Below are positions 38,900-52,204 of a stretch of 64,000 nt of DNA, piece after piece. The stretch's first letter is position 1, and each line of letters begins with the position of its first letter. A program made the translations under genes and the position numbers. Origin of the DNA: Gerris lacustris. Its lineage: Eukaryota > Arthropoda > Insecta > Hemiptera > Gerridae. The notes under the pieces were generated by a model. The model saw only the letters and a list, made by a program, of their open reading frames with translations. It did not search any database and had not been told where the DNA came from. The stretch is taken from NCBI GenBank assembly GCA_951217055.1, contig OX578280.1:17399394-17463393 (forward strand), in the 5' to 3' direction.

Positions 38900-39820
38900 A
38901 CTTTTTTGTTCAAAGACGGCTTTTCAACCTCTAGTATAATCATCTTCAGTGCCGGAGAGACGAGATCAAATGCTCAAGAGTAAAGAATCAGTGGAGAAGT
39001 TAAGTTGAGGTTAGAATCTGACTGAGGTTAGAGTCTGTCACGTTCTCCAACCCCTTTCTCAACTTCACACTGATTCTTTCTCTTAAGCATTGCAACTAGT
39101 CGTATCGGCTCTAAAGATGACCACTTGAAGTAGAAGAAAACCGGCTTTTCAATCACTATAGAGGCTATCTTCAGTGCCGGAGAGACGAGATCAAATGCTC
39201 AAGAGTAAAGAATCAGTGGAGAAGTTGAGTTAAGGTTAGAATCTGACTGAGGTTAGAGTCTGTCACGTTCTCCAACCCCTTTCTCAACTTCACACTGATT
39301 CTTTCTCTTAAGCATTGCAACTAGTCGTATCGGCTCTAAAGATGACCACTTGAAGTTGAAGAAAACCGGCTTTTCAATCACTATAGAGGCTATCTTCAGT
39401 GTCGGAGAGACGAGTTCAAATACTCAAGAGAAAGAATCAGTGGAGGAGTTGAGGTTAGAATCTGACCGATCAGATGCCTGTCACGATCTCTAAAGCAGAT
39501 CTCTAACCCCTGTGTCAACACCAACACTGATTCTTTCTCTTACGCATTTCAACTCGTCGGCTCTGAAGATGGCCATTTGAAGTAGAAGAAAGACGGCTAT
39601 TCAATCATTAGTGGCTATCTTCAGTGTAGGAGAGACGAGTTAAAATACTCAAAAGAAAGCATCAGTGAAGGAGTTGAAGTTAGAATCTGACCGATCAGAT
39701 GTCTGTCATGATCTCTAACCCCTGTGTCAACACTAACACTGATTCTTTCTCTTAAGCATTGCAACTCGTCTTATCAGCTCTAAAGATGACCACTTTAAGA
39801 AGAAAGCCGGCTTTTTACAA
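38900..39820. repeat. Tandem array, 4 units of 225 bp, each a foldback
   Basis: CTTCAGTGCCGGAGAGACGA starts units at 38944, 39169, 39394 and 39619, exactly 225 bp apart. Within a unit, GAGACGAG, CTCAAGAG, AAAGAATCAGTGGAGAAGTT on the left are answered by AACTTCACACTGATTCTTTC, CTTAAGCATT and the CGTATCGGCTC end on the right. Each unit is thus a hairpin of about 160 bases plus a linker containing CCGGCTTTTCAATCAC. Units 1 and 2 are nearly identical; 3 and 4 are more diverged. Confidence 0.9.
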
Positions 39821-42349
39821 TAAAACTCCTTTTAACTCAACAATTAAGGCTCGGTCAAAAAAGAAACGGACTTTACGAGGACAGGAAGACTGAAGTCCGT
39901 CGCGGATTGGGATGAAAATCGCATGTCAAACTACATTTATTATTTAGTCATTTAATACTTTATTTTTTTTGGGAATCTGTGATATATATATATGACTAAA
40001 CACATTGATGAATATACATATTATGACTGAACACTTATAACACCACAAATACTTTCTCAAGCTCGATTGAGAAAAGGATCAAGGGATGCTGCCTGTGCTG
40101 TAAAACTAATTCGATATTTACTTAAACTATTTAAGTAAGGAAAATAGCAATAAAATGCTTATTAAGTAACAACCAACTATTTAAATAAGTGCTGATTGTA
40201 TGTCCTAAAACAGATGAGAAATTAAAAAAAAAGGAATAAAAAGTTAACTTAGATTTATTTTTTTAAAAAAAAAACGTTATTTTTTTTATAAATCCCAGTT
40301 AAGGAGTAAGACTGACCAATGTTTTCCATCTGGGGTATTCAAGTTCCAAGGAGAAGATGGAGTTTCATCTAACTATCCACGGGGCACTGGGATGACAAGT
40401 TATATACTTATTTTAGTTAAAATGAAGTTTCTGATTTCATTACAAAATGGCAAGACCGGTTAATTCCGCTAAGAAGCTGACAAAGAACAACTCCTGTTCT
40501 GAGCTAGTAATATTCTAGTACTTTAATACCTGTAAATCGGTCTAGAAATCAACTGCTTTGGAATGTCTCTAATTGAGATTTCTTAGGCTCTTTGAAAATA
40601 TATTTTCAACCGGTTTTTTTCTCAGTTATCTAGGCCTGTAGCCAAAGAATTAACGGGCTCAGCACGATTTAGATTTATTATTTTTACATTGAAATCGGGT
40701 TTAATCAAACTACGAGACTAAATTTCATCTCTGAAATGTCAATAGACTAAAATATATATTATGAACCAAACAATAATTTCTTTTCGTCTCTCAGATCGAT
40801 ATGAAAACAGACTTTTCACCTCTACCACTGTATTCACCTTTAAGATGTTATCGCGAAACAATAATTACCTAAAATAAGTTAATTTACCTCCCAGACCAAA
40901 AAGTTAGGTTGCTATGTTCTGCGATTTAGGAGGTCCAGCCTTTACAGAAGTGGCATACTGTTTAGAGGTATATTTGAGGTCAAATATATCTGCCAAATGT
41001 TAAATAATTTAATCAAAAATGAACTATCATTGTTACTTACATAAAAAAATATTATTTATTTTATTATTATAGAAATCAATAAGTTTCAACTTAAAAGGAA
41101 ATAAAAGATTTAAAGGGAGAGAAAAAGAAAATTAATAATAAATATAAGATAAGGTGGGAGTATTCCGTTCTTTTTGCATGATATTTCTTTAAGGAAAACA
41201 AGCAATAGTTACTCATGATTGTCGAGAATTTATTAATAGGATTATACCTCAGAGTAACATCTAACTAATCGATTGCGATGAATCATGGTCACGAGCGTTT
41301 AACAGTCTTAGTTCCCTAAGGGTTTGTAGATAATTTGAGTAAACGCCATTAACTGGAATTTAATCTCGTTGATGTGACTCAGTGTACTAATTCATGTTTG
41401 CTACTTTAGGTTCAATCTAATGACAGTATTCTAAAACCTAATCTTGATATAAATGCAGAGGTAGAGGTTGAGGAAATGGTAGTATCTTCCTGTATATTAT
41501 GGATAGGAGTGGGTGATAAAAGGCACCTTGTAGCAACCCAAGATTTTTCCCTCTTTATAAGAATGTTGTTCTGCTTTTAGTTTTTATATTGCATTAAGGT
41601 AATAGGGCCACGCGACCCTATTGCGCTTTCTTCCTTTCAGTGAATTTGTTTCTACTGCCCCTCCCTACAATGTTAAAAGAAGCGTTTTAGAGAAACCTCT
41701 CCCTTCTTTAAACATAGCTACCGCCCTTTTTTCCTTACTGCTACCCTTGTCCTGGAGGATTGATAAACGACTACGGCTTCGTGGGCTCGGGAGAGAATCC
41801 CTCTTAGAATCATTTGGACACAGCTGGGGTAAAAAAGTCTTTGCTCCGCTAGCTTTTTCTATCAATTTACTTAATCGTTTTGTAGTTTAACACATTCTAC
41901 AGCAGGGAGTGGATGAAGGCAGTAATCCAATGAAACGGAAAATCTTAGCACACATGGGAACGAAGGGTCTGTAAGGCGTCGAGCATTAACAATATAAATA
42001 CTGCACTGAGTACAGTTTGTTACAATTATGAATTCATTTGTCTCACAAAGCGAACATCGAGATTGTGTAAAATATCATATAGAATAATCATCACCCCATT
42101 TCATTATATTATTGTATTAATATATTTACTTTCACTTTTCTAACGTAACGTTAAATACATAAAAAATAAAGAGACGTTCCTGAATTAAAACCCAAAAATA
42201 TAATTAATAAAAATCGGTCCGAGACAACTCAGACAAACTTTCTTATAACAAGTTCATAATTACGTAGCCCAGTGTTTTCTATTTATTAGTTTTCGTAAGT
42301 ACATTTAATTATTATTGAACATTTCATCAAAATTAATCATAAAAATAAC
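39821..42349. other. Non-coding stretch
   Basis: Mostly A+T-rich. The segment 41590-41890 is less A+T-rich and has open frames on both strands (41621-41890 plus, 41665-41865 minus), but neither resembles a known protein. No RNA gene is seen. Confidence 0.45.
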
Positions 42350-42807
42350 TTCTCCCGGGCTCTTTCCGTCCGCATATTAAGCTATTTTTTCAGGAAATAG
42401 ATTTTTTCCCGGGAAAACAGCTTATATCGCTAGATTTGTATTTAAATGGACAACATTTTATAATTTTTTAATCAAAATCGTTGGAACCGTTTTCGAAAAA
42501 TAATTTTTTTCACGTTTTTTCAAAGTTTTTTTTTTTTGGGGGGGGGGGGGGGTAGCGCCCCCAAATTTGGAGCTAGAATTAATTTCTCGATTTCGCCTCG
42601 GGGTATGATTTTTCTGAACATGTATGCCAAATGTCGTCAAAATCGGACCAGTAGTTTAGGCTCCAGGCGTCTGCACAGACGATAGACAGACATTTTTTAA
42701 AAACCACTTTTTTGGACTCAAGGTACCTTAAAACGTGTAAATCCATCAAAATCTCAAAATCGAATTTTCGCGCCATCACAATACTTTCTCTTTATATGAG
42801 AAAGTAA
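42350..42807 (-). repeat. Interspersed repeat family D, copy 3 (reverse)
   Basis: The reverse complement runs in the order of copy 1: GAGAAAGTATTGTGATGGCG, the CACGTTTTAAGG block, CCGATTTTGACGACATTTGG, a 15-base G run (42538-42552 as read on plus) with GGTAGCGCCCCC, then CCAACGATTTTGATTAAA. The outer end carries a hairpin ACTTTCTC/GAGAAAGT. Confidence 0.85.
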
Positions 42808-45800
42808 TAATATAAGCGACGGGTTAACAGAAGGAAATTGCTGTATCAGCATGGAATCAGTAAGCAACACTATAGAGATAAGGTATGTTGAATGTTTTTA
42901 AGCTAAGGCTGTTTTTAAGCTTTTTGAAGCTAAGGTTATTGTTAACCTATTTAGTTATTAATTAAGGAAAAACAAGGTTAGTTTGAGTCCGATATTATAT
43001 ATGGATAATCCGAAGCATATATTTACAAATCTTTACAACGATTAACAATCGTTTGGTAAAAGTAAAAATGTTTCTCAATTTATATAGAAAGGGAAAATTT
43101 CCCCATTTTCATTTCAAGAAGAGATACTATCATTAGATTACGAGAGGTGTTTCATTTTACACCGGAAACACTGATAAAGTTTAAGCGCTGCTACTTGTGA
43201 ACTGAATTGATGATGTGTTCCATACACAATATGACAGAGGAAAAGGTGAACTCGAGGGTGAACCCAGAAACCGAAGGCGTGTCGTGGTAATTGAAGAAAG
43301 CCTTTTCCACTGTAAGAGTCATTGTTGTATTTTGGAAGGCATCACGCACGGGGATCTGGTTCCGTAACACGCGAACCTTTCACACAAATAAAGGAATCCG
43401 AAGGGTGAAGAACTTAAACACGAGCCTACAGAGGGGACTATAAAAAAAGAGAAGAAACACATAACACACGATAATAAATTAGACAAGAAAATAATACACG
43501 TATGGGAAGAAAGGGTCAAACGACACAGCTGTGACTCGGGCCTATGTTTGGCTGCCCATTATTCCTCTTCTTTTATGAATTCACTTGCACGCACTAATCA
43601 AAAGAAAAAAAAACAACTATGGGACCTCCCTTCTTTATTGTTGATTTCTTTTTAATTCATCATATTTATTTTGAGAGGGTCACTCCTCTAAGAGTATAAG
43701 GAATACAAGCGGTTCAAGCATCATACACTGTGTCGCCCACCCGTAATTACTGGCGGTCATGATAAACAAGAAATAACAATGAACTGAGCTCTCGGTATAA
43801 CGTATAACTACTGTTCTCTTAGAACTGAATACTCGATAAATTGATTTGGACGTGAGGTTAAAGCGCCAGGCCTTTAACTAGTATGAAAGGACAAAGAAAG
43901 GAAGAACGAACCACGTTCGCTCGACGATCAAAGCAAGTTTTGCTTTATACTATTTTATGCCAAAGTATTTTTTATTTAGCCAGCATTGATGAACGCATTC
44001 TTCATAGCCGTATATTTTATGAATATAAATTATGGTAAGATAACCGTTATTATTCCTATAAAAGTGTACATAAGGATTATGAAGATATAAATATTTTGTG
44101 TGTAACAAAGAAATGAGTCAGTTGCCTAACAACATTAAACTGCGCATAGGAATGAAACGAGCGCCACTCTTCAAATATGGTAATGTGGAAGAAAGTATCC
44201 GGTGAATCAAACTGGTGTAAGGTAAAACTTGGGGGTATCAGTAAGCACCCCTTGTGTGGCAACTTCTTCCCTTCCCATTTAAATTAACAAAATCTCATTA
44301 CTCAGTTACTTCAAAAAATTACATTTTGATAATCTAGACATAATCAGATTAATTTTAAATTCATCTTAATTTTCTAGAAATGCTTTTTTATAGTAAAAAA
44401 AAAATTAAGTATCTTTTTTTACTCTTTCAACAATTAAAACAGGTAAAGTGTTAATGGATCAATTATTTATTTATTCATTGCAACCCTTTTCGAAAAAAAT
44501 AAAAGTTTTAACTAATTGCATGATGAGGTCCCTTTTCCATCCTTTTCCTGCCCTTATTAAGTTAATAACGATTTCGAGCCGGGATAAAAGGGCCTGGAGA
44601 GAAACCCTAGGGGAAAGCAAGCCCAGGGGACGAGCTAAAGGAAAAACAACTACCGTGGGTTTTACAGTCGGGGAAGGTTAGCCGGGCGAAGGTTACAGGA
44701 CTAGACACGTCCTGGAAACGTTTAAACTCCACAACTCTATACCGCGTGGGAGCCAATTAGAGTGAAAGCCTTTCACAAAGTGTTGCCTCTGTGAGAGAAG
44801 TGACTCACGCAGGGATTACAACGAGACCTTGGAGCACTCGTCAGAATTCCCCTTTCTACTCTACCGTCAAATGGAACCCTTGTGAACTGCTTCGACGTCC
44901 ACACCACCTCTCCCAACCCCTTCCTCTTCAAACTGCCCTGAAAACTGCCGACTTTACCCTCCAAAACCTTTTTAACGAAATCCGTCTATTACTTAACTTT
45001 GCACCTGTATACCAACACCGGTGAAACACAATAATACTGGAATACCCAGGACAAAAGGTTCTTCTCTTTATTCAGGGCCCTCACATCTCGTTCTACTGCG
45101 AATAAAGATCCCATTTTATCTCCTAAAACCCCACTTCAACAGCATTAATTACATTTGGAATTAAACTGTAAACAGGTTAAGGAAAGGAAGCCATGGAGTT
45201 TATTCATGCTTAAATACTCTATGTGTGGCCTTTCCTTTTAACATTTCTCCCTCGGGTCCGAGCCCAAACCCATTGTATAAATAATTATTCATATTGGCCT
45301 GAATTTTGAATTCAATTCTAAGGCTTATTTACGCTTCAGTACAATCAAGATAATAAGGCTTGTTCGTTATTGTGAAATAGAAATGACTTGTTTCTAAAAA
45401 TTCATACTGAGTATATATAAGAGAATGGTTAGGGCCGAACCACGGTTTATTATTATTATCTTACTGAAAACAACAATATAGTCAGGTAACATGTTTTCAT
45501 TAGCTGAAAAATACAAATGTAAGTTTACTAATTAATAATCAAAAATGGGATATTAGATTAATTAATGAGATAAGTTTCCGTTTCCACAATCTTTCATAAG
45601 ATGCTTCATTCATTAAAATGTCGATTTTATATTTTGGAAACATTTTAAACTATTCTTGTACATAATGTACTAAACTTAGCAGCAACTTGAATATATTTAA
45701 AAAAAATAAAAATGTTTATAAGAAAAATTTCAAATTTTATAAGAATGAAAGTAATTATTAATAATACCTGTCACTTTTTACACAATAAACTCTATTTCAT

Positions 45801-47426
45801 GAAAGAGAAGTGTGCTAAAACCTTTAGTAAACTATCCAGTCTCAGAGATACGTAAATTTACGAGCAATTTTAAATTACTTTTAACTGTTTCTAGTTATTA
45901 AGGTGTAACAAACATTTTATCGTCTCATTAATGAATTTTACCATTTAGGAATGCAAACCGGTGGCTGTTGGTGTTTTTTATTTTTATAGGAATCAGTGAA
46001 TGGAGATATTTTATATGAAGCAAGCAGCTGTAAAAGCCCTGTGTTGATTTAATGGCTCGAGCTTCATGCGGGTAAGAGAATCTGTGACGGGGTAATAGGA
46101 AGGTTCTGTAATTGCTGTTTTCCCTCCCCTCGCAGCGCGTCTTTGGAAACCGAGCAAGCATTAGAGGAGACTGCGACAGTAATACGAGAGTGAGATCGTG
46201 TCGAGAGTAAAAGAGAAAACAAATTCCCCCCTTCACTCATTCCCATCTGTCACTCATTAGCTGTTAGTGGAGAAGCAAGTTGCTTCAGTGTTCAATAGGA
46301 AACCTGTAAGACGTTCCTCCAGTCAGTAGAGAACCTCTTTAAGCCGCTAGGCGCCAATTAAATTAATCTGAGATAATTTGCGAGCAGACTCAAACTGACG
46401 CTTCACCTCTCATCTTTCGAATAATTATCAGTCGACGAATGAGAATCGTCTTATGAGACGTCAATCATTAGTATAGTTCCATCCGGCTTTTCAAAGTATA
46501 GAAGACATCCAGTAATTAACTAAGACGTTGATAGAATCTCAACAACATACGAATCTCAGCATTGTTTCTAATTTCCAATTTTTTCAAAAAGATGAAATAG
46601 TAATGGCCAAAAATTACGATCAACTGGAAAACAAAAAAAATGAAAAGAGTAAGTAACTTGGCTTCTACCGGGTGTCCCGCGACACCTTTCTGCAATGACC
46701 TAATCTTGTGTTAATCGGGACGTAAAAGAAACAGAATAAATAAAACTAAATAAGCGTTGTTCTATTTATAGAGTTAGGAATGGAAAGGAGCAGAAGTTAC
46801 GATATTAATTTAATGATTGTAATCTCTCATTTACAAGCTTTTAACCCGTGCGAGACAAGACATGTAAGGCGACGCCACGCCGCGACTAATATTCATACGA
46901 TTAAGGCAGTTTTATAGAACCTGCATTTGTACATTTAAGGAAATATCAATTAGAACCGGTTTCCTCATCCTTTGATGACTCCTTTTTAGCATTCTTTCCT
47001 TTTATAATTTACCAAGAGAGCACGAGTTATTGTAACTATATATAATTCTTGGTAAATAACTCGTTAGGAAGAGAAATCATGATTCAATCAATCCAATGGT
47101 TAGAGGCTTTTTTTTTTAAAAAAAAAAACTTTAAATAATCGTAGATTAATCTCATGTGTTTGATTTATTTAATAGGTAATTTCCGATACCTTTTATTTAT
47201 TTGATTGAATAATGAAAGAATTTCAATGTATTTATTAATTCCATTGATTTTCATTCTGCCTACGTCGGCTTTATTATTAGATCGACCATTTATCCCAACT
47301 ATTAAGGAAGATGTGATTATATTCATAAGATGGGAATATTGATGAATAACTATTAGTGATTTATGTAAAACAACATGCAATGAACGCGTATGGATGTATG
47401 TTAATATACCGTATTTTCACTCTTAA
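42808..47426. other. Long stretch without recognisable genes
   Basis: Low-repeat, moderately A+T-rich DNA. Less A+T-rich parts are 43230-43560, 44500-45120 and 46030-46440. Their open frames are short, overlap on opposite strands, and show no domain. TACCGGGTGTCCCGCGACAC occurs near 46667 and recurs near 55797. This could be conserved non-coding sequence, but that cannot be told from one genome. Confidence 0.4.
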
Positions 47427-47823
47427 GGCCCCCATACACGATCAAACATTTTGCACAAGCATTCTGATTGTGCAAACCTGATGTCGGGCAAATTTAGGCC
47501 ATACACGTCAAACATCATGTTGGCGCAAACATCAAACAGCCCCATACACGGTCAAAATGTTTGCGCAAACATCAAACAGCCCCATACACGGTCAAAATGT
47601 TTGCGCAAACATCAAACAGCCCCATACACGGTCAAAATGTTTGCGCAAACATCAAACAGCCCCATACACGGTCAAAATGTTTGCGCAAACATCAAACAGC
47701 CCCATACACGGTCAAAATGTTTGCGCAAACATCAAACACGGTCAAAATGTTTGCGTAAACATCAATCAGCCCCATACACGGTTAAAATTTTTGCGCAAAC
47801 ATTTTGATCGTGTAAGGGGACCT
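47427..47823. mobile_element. MITE family F, copy 3, expanded by internal tandem repeats
   Basis: It is flanked by TTAA (47423-47426 and 47824-47827). The left end is GGCCCCCATACACGATC and the right end GATCGTGTAAGGGGACC. Its middle is a tandem array of the 40 bp unit (see 47531-47800). Open frames at 47451-47832 in all three frames translate the array and are not genes. Confidence 0.85.
47531..47800. repeat. 40 bp tandem array inside MITE F3, about 6.7 units
   Basis: The unit starts ATCAAACAGCCCCATACACG and ends TGTTTGCGCAAAC. Starts are at 47531, 47571, 47611, 47651 and 47691, then a 30 bp deleted unit at 47731 and a variant at 47761. Central units are identical. GTTTGCGCAAAC is itself a palindrome, and the unit includes the element's terminal CCCATACACGGTC motif. 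Confidence 0.95.
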
Positions 47824-49046
47824 TTAAAGTAAACTAGTGACATGACGCATGAAGAACTCACTTAAAACAATTTGCATGCTCAACAACAATTGCTCTTATA
47901 ACAGCGATATTGTTTTTAATGTGCCTACCAGGAAAATATGTTTGAGAAAAAATTCACTTATTCTTAATCAAAAGAGCTTTAAAATGTCATGTAACATGTC
48001 ATAAAAGCAAACTTTTTAACACCCCCATATTCACCATGTTTGTTTTCAAAATGCCGGCAAAAAAGGAAATTTATGTTGAAGTAGTTACACATTATTTTCC
48101 TATACTTTTAAGGCCTTTAAAATTATGTAAAACATGTTATGATGACTAAAAACTTTAAAACTTTTTATTTAGTCGTTACACCATATTGTCCACTATCTTT
48201 AAAATATTAAGTGAGAAAATTCCAAAAACCTATACAGTTGTCAGAAATGCTGAGAAGGACCTGTGTGACCGAATTTCATTGAAATTGGTCAATTTTTACG
48301 TCATTTATCTTGAGATTAACACTCAAACTTTTTAAAATACCAAGCCTCTGAAATGAAAAACTCACTACGCTTGTTCAAAAAGTAACAAATAAGGTTGAAT
48401 TATTAATGTCCGGAATGTAAGGAAATGGATTAAATTATTCAGTTTGAATCCCTTAAAAAATAAAACATGTATGCCATGACTTTATTTCCTGATAATAAGG
48501 ATCCATTCTCAATGGGAATGCTCGCATGCTGTGAGCTAAGCAAGATATTCGCTGCTTTCGAAAACCGCGTCTGAGATTAAGCAAACTGTAGGGATCTTTC
48601 TAAATAGAACTTGATAGCACACGCAATGTAACTATTACTACAATTATACAATCTCTTTTCATTATTCATAAATATAGAACCTTTATTGTGACAATTAATA
48701 AGTAGGCGACTTACATTATCTTTGTCTTGTAAAAATACACACAACTGTCAGTTAACATTTTTGTGGCCAAGAATTTCAACACAGTATTTAATCAGGTAAT
48801 CTGTCATTAAGTCCGTGACATTTAATTTCTAACTGAATTTTAAACTCGACGTTATAAAACTTGGTAACTTGAATGTTTAAACTACTATACCTAATTGGTC
48901 ATTCGCTTTAATTATCTTGTCATCTGGCTTTAATAGTTCTATTGTTAATTTGATGCGTAGGCTTACGGTAGATGGAGACATTTTAACAATCTAGGTTTTC
49001 CTGTTTAAAATAACCTCTTGGAAGGATATGTATGACTAAGCCTATA
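47824..49046. other. A+T-rich non-coding stretch
   Basis: No gene is seen. GAATTTCATTGAAATTGGTC near 48272 resembles the short motif shared by families B to E, without the rest of those elements. Confidence 0.45.
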
Positions 49047-49400
49047 GTCCACACTAGGACTCAACATTTTTGTTGCGGGGCTGGATTGGCGCTGCTGTGA
49101 TTCAGCCCCGCAACAAAGAGAAGCAACACTGAGTCCCGGTGTGGAAAGCTTAACTTAGCACACCGGGATTCAATGTTGCGGGGGTTCAATTGCAGCAGCA
49201 CCAATTCAGCCCCGCAACAAAGACAAGCAACATTGAGTCCCAGTGTGGAAAGCTTAACTTAGCACACCGGGATTCAATGTTGCGGGGTTGAATTGCAGCA
49301 GCACCAATTCAGCCCCGCAACAAAGACAAGCAACATTGAGTCCCAGTGTGGAAAGCTTAACTTAGCACACCAGGATTCAATGTTGCGGTGTGAACTAAGT
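49047..49400. repeat. Tandem array, about 3.4 units of 103-104 bp, each a foldback
   Basis: AGCACACCGGGATTCAATG starts units at 49157, 49261 and 49364; a diverged first unit begins at 49047. Within a unit, CACACCGGGATTCAATGTTG pairs with CAACATTGAGTCCCAGTGTG, and GTTGCGGGG pairs with CCCCGCAAC. The array is therefore made of head-to-tail hairpins. Composition is G+C-rich for this window. Confidence 0.9.
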
Positions 49401-49609
49401 TTAAAACAGTCTTAAGGTACGTTTTCCTAGACGCGACTCCAGACGCTGAGGACTGAGGACTATCGCTAGGTTTTTCAAAGAGATAATATTTCGGTCTAAA
49501 TTAATTCGATAGGAATAAAATCAGTAATATTTTCGAAATATTACTCTAGTTTATAAATATAAATCTAGTTTATAGTTAGGTATTATCTAACTGAATTAAA
49601 TATGACTTA

Positions 49610-49756
49610 AGGTTTGTTCCAACCACACCTCAAACTAGTTTCAAACTAGTTTCAAACTGTACGACGCATGTGCATTAGCAAAAAAGTTTAAGTTTAGTCC
49701 GATGCGCATGTGTCGGACAGTTCCAAACCAGTTTGAAGTGTGGTTGGAACAAACCT
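49610..49756. mobile_element. MITE with 30 bp terminal inverted repeats (family J)
   Basis: AGGTTTGTTCCAACCACACC on the left pairs with GTGTGGTTGGAACAAACCT on the right, and pairing continues through TCAAACTAGTTT. The middle has GACGCATGTGCATTA and GATGCGCATGTGTC. A related left end is at 63162. The target duplication is unclear. Confidence 0.8.
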
Positions 49757-49930
49757 ATTATTTATGTTTGGATTTGATTTTTAAATAACATATTTTTACA
49801 TTTTATATGTCTTTAATCCCTTTTAGTTAAAAAAGTATTATATAGTTAATAATAATAATAATAATAGCAATAATAATAATAATAATAATAATAATATTTA
49901 TACATATAATTATTTGCTTAAAATAATAGT

Positions 49931-50375
49931 CTTCCAATTAGTGTGGCAAATAGCTTCCTGGAGTCCTATGTGTCGTTTACTTTCGTATGATTTTATGCTT
50001 TTACAACCTATTATGGTCAAATTAATTAAACTTTCCCCTTTTTTTACATACCTTTCAAAACTGTTTTGATTTTTTACATGCAGTAAAGTGAGTAAAGTAC
50101 CAATTCAGCAAAACTGAAAGAGCACAGACAGTTGAATTAACCTGGGGCTATCTAAGGTTGAAACTCACTTAGGATTAACAATGAGCTGCGTTTGACAAAC
50201 CATTCAAATTTTATTCAAATCCGACGAGGAGATTGTAAGATGTTGGTTCGCAAAAATTGAGCGACAGACAGACACGGAACCAAAAAATGATCTCTGTCCT
50301 GGAATTTTGAAAATCGGAGACATAAAATATTTCTTTCTTCAGAACGATGTCCTAGTTCGTTACCTTGGGTAAGCT
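49931..50375 (+). repeat. Interspersed repeat family B, copy 4 (internally shortened)
   Basis: CTTCCAATTAGTGTGGCAAA at the start, AAAGAGCACAGACAGTTGAA in the middle and GCGACAGACAGACACGGAAC near the end are in family order. The central TTTCATTAAAATCGG block is degraded. Confidence 0.8.
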
Positions 50376-51229
50376 TGTAAAGAATTTATGAATAATTATT
50401 TTATTATAAGAAAACAAACAAATAAATTGTTAATTACATTTGCTAAATTGCAATCGCTCTTTAATTAAGATGGTTCTAGTTAACGAATAGTTTCTTTCTT
50501 TGAAAAAGTGGGTATAATATTTCTTTTCTTTGTAACAAATATCACGTATTTTTATAAAGGATACGAGTACGGGAAATCGCATAGACTCATTTTACTCGTA
50601 GCTTCAAACGGTTTAGGGGTATAGAGTTTCTTCCCCTTTTCGGGCCAGTTGTTACGAAGCGGTTAAGAGCGGTATAGAGAGGAGCTAGATGAAGGCATGA
50701 AGGAGTCTCGTTAAAGAGGAGAGGTGTAGGGGGGGGGGGGGGGGGGCTGAGCTAAGAGGGAACGAGAAGAGTCTAAAATAACAAGGATGAAGTCTAAGTG
50801 GGGTCCAGACAGTAAAGAGTAAATTAGAGCCGGGGCACAAGTAGAGGGAGGAAATGCTTCAAACGAGACAACTCCGGACCCATCTAGCTTAACTGTTCCC
50901 TTCACTTCTTACTAAAGTCATTTAAAAATATATACACTAACAAAGTAACGAAAAAACACTTTGTCCACTTCTAAATGAACTTCTAACAAGTATTCCAAGC
51001 AAATTCTTACTTCTCCAAATAGAATAACCATGGGTTCCACATTATTCGTATTGTACTACAAAAGACATTCTCTAATACGACACCAACTTAATACAAAGTA
51101 TCCATTCATAACAATAGCTACGTTTCTTCAATATTAAAATGCAGTCAATTAAATATTGATAAAATGTTAAGGAAACTGTCTCTAAGCTAAAATCTATGTA
51201 TCATTTAAACGAAATATAACTTAAAATAG
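50376..51229. other. Non-coding stretch
   Basis: It contains an 18-base G run (50729-50746) within a purine-rich region. No gene is recognised; the frame at 50711-50905 only translates this region. Confidence 0.45.
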
Positions 51230-51690
51230 TCTGCCAATTAGTGAGAAGTATAGCTTCATCGTTTCTTATCGCGTATTTAAATGATTTTATGCATTTACAA
51301 CCATTATTGTTTAATTGATTAAATCCCCCCCCTCTATCTATTTAAATTAGTCAAAATTGTTTTGATTTTTTTGCTAAATGAATAAATGTATCAATGGAAG
51401 AGAAATTATTGGGCGATAAATATGGGACCGGGACCAATATTGGACTAATTTTGATCTGAACCCATATATTTCATTAAAATCGGACGAGTAGGTATTTTAG
51501 AATATGTTGGTTCGCAAACCTTGTGGACGGACCGACAGACAGAAACGGACAAAATGTTCTCTAATGCCTGAAATGGATTTCTGTCTTGGAATTTTTGAAT
51601 TCGGAGACATAATATATTTTCGAACGAATATTTTCTTCAGGACAATCCCTTATAATAGCTTACGTTGCCTTCGGTTAGCTAGAAAATAAA
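51230..51690 (+). repeat. Interspersed repeat family B, copy 5
   Basis: CTGCCAATTAGTGAGAAGTA begins it. TTTCATTAAAATCGGACGAG, GACCGACAGACAGAAACGG and GAATTCGGAGACATAA follow in family order. Confidence 0.8.
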
Positions 51691-51751
51691 ATTTAAAGAT
51701 TTTTAACAGGACCGAAGGGGGGGATTGAAATTAATGGGGCCTTTTGAAATT

Positions 51752-51853
<102 letters not shown>

Positions 51854-52204
51854 GAAATGAAGGACTTATCATTATTCTTCTTATAAAGTTCTTCTCGGAA
51901 AGTAAAGCTTACGATAAATGATTAAAAACCTCTTTTGCATGTATAAAGAGAATATTTAATCCATAAATGTGGTTTAAAACTCGTAATAACACTAATACTT
52001 TGCTTACTTAACAATTTTCAATTTTGTTAATTTTATTAAATACATCTACTAATAATCTATCCTTATATTAAAAAAATATCGTGGGTTTAAAAGTGTCTCT
52101 GATAAAATTGAATTCCATTTTAATAGTTTTAATCTTAAACGTAAAGCTTCGATTTTGTAAATGTCAATCGCAAAATGTCATATTTTAACAACTTACATTG
52201 GAAC

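Noticed and set aside
41590..41890. Less A+T-rich segment with an 89-codon frame, possible exon
   Set aside because: A comparable open frame exists on the other strand, there is no recognisable domain, and splice sites are not supported by protein similarity.
44500..45024. Possible exon or promoter island with several short frames
   Set aside because: Frames overlap on both strands and match nothing; higher G+C alone is not evidence.
47451..47832. Three overlapping frames rich in Gln, His and Arg
   Set aside because: They are the three readings of the 40 bp array inside MITE F3.
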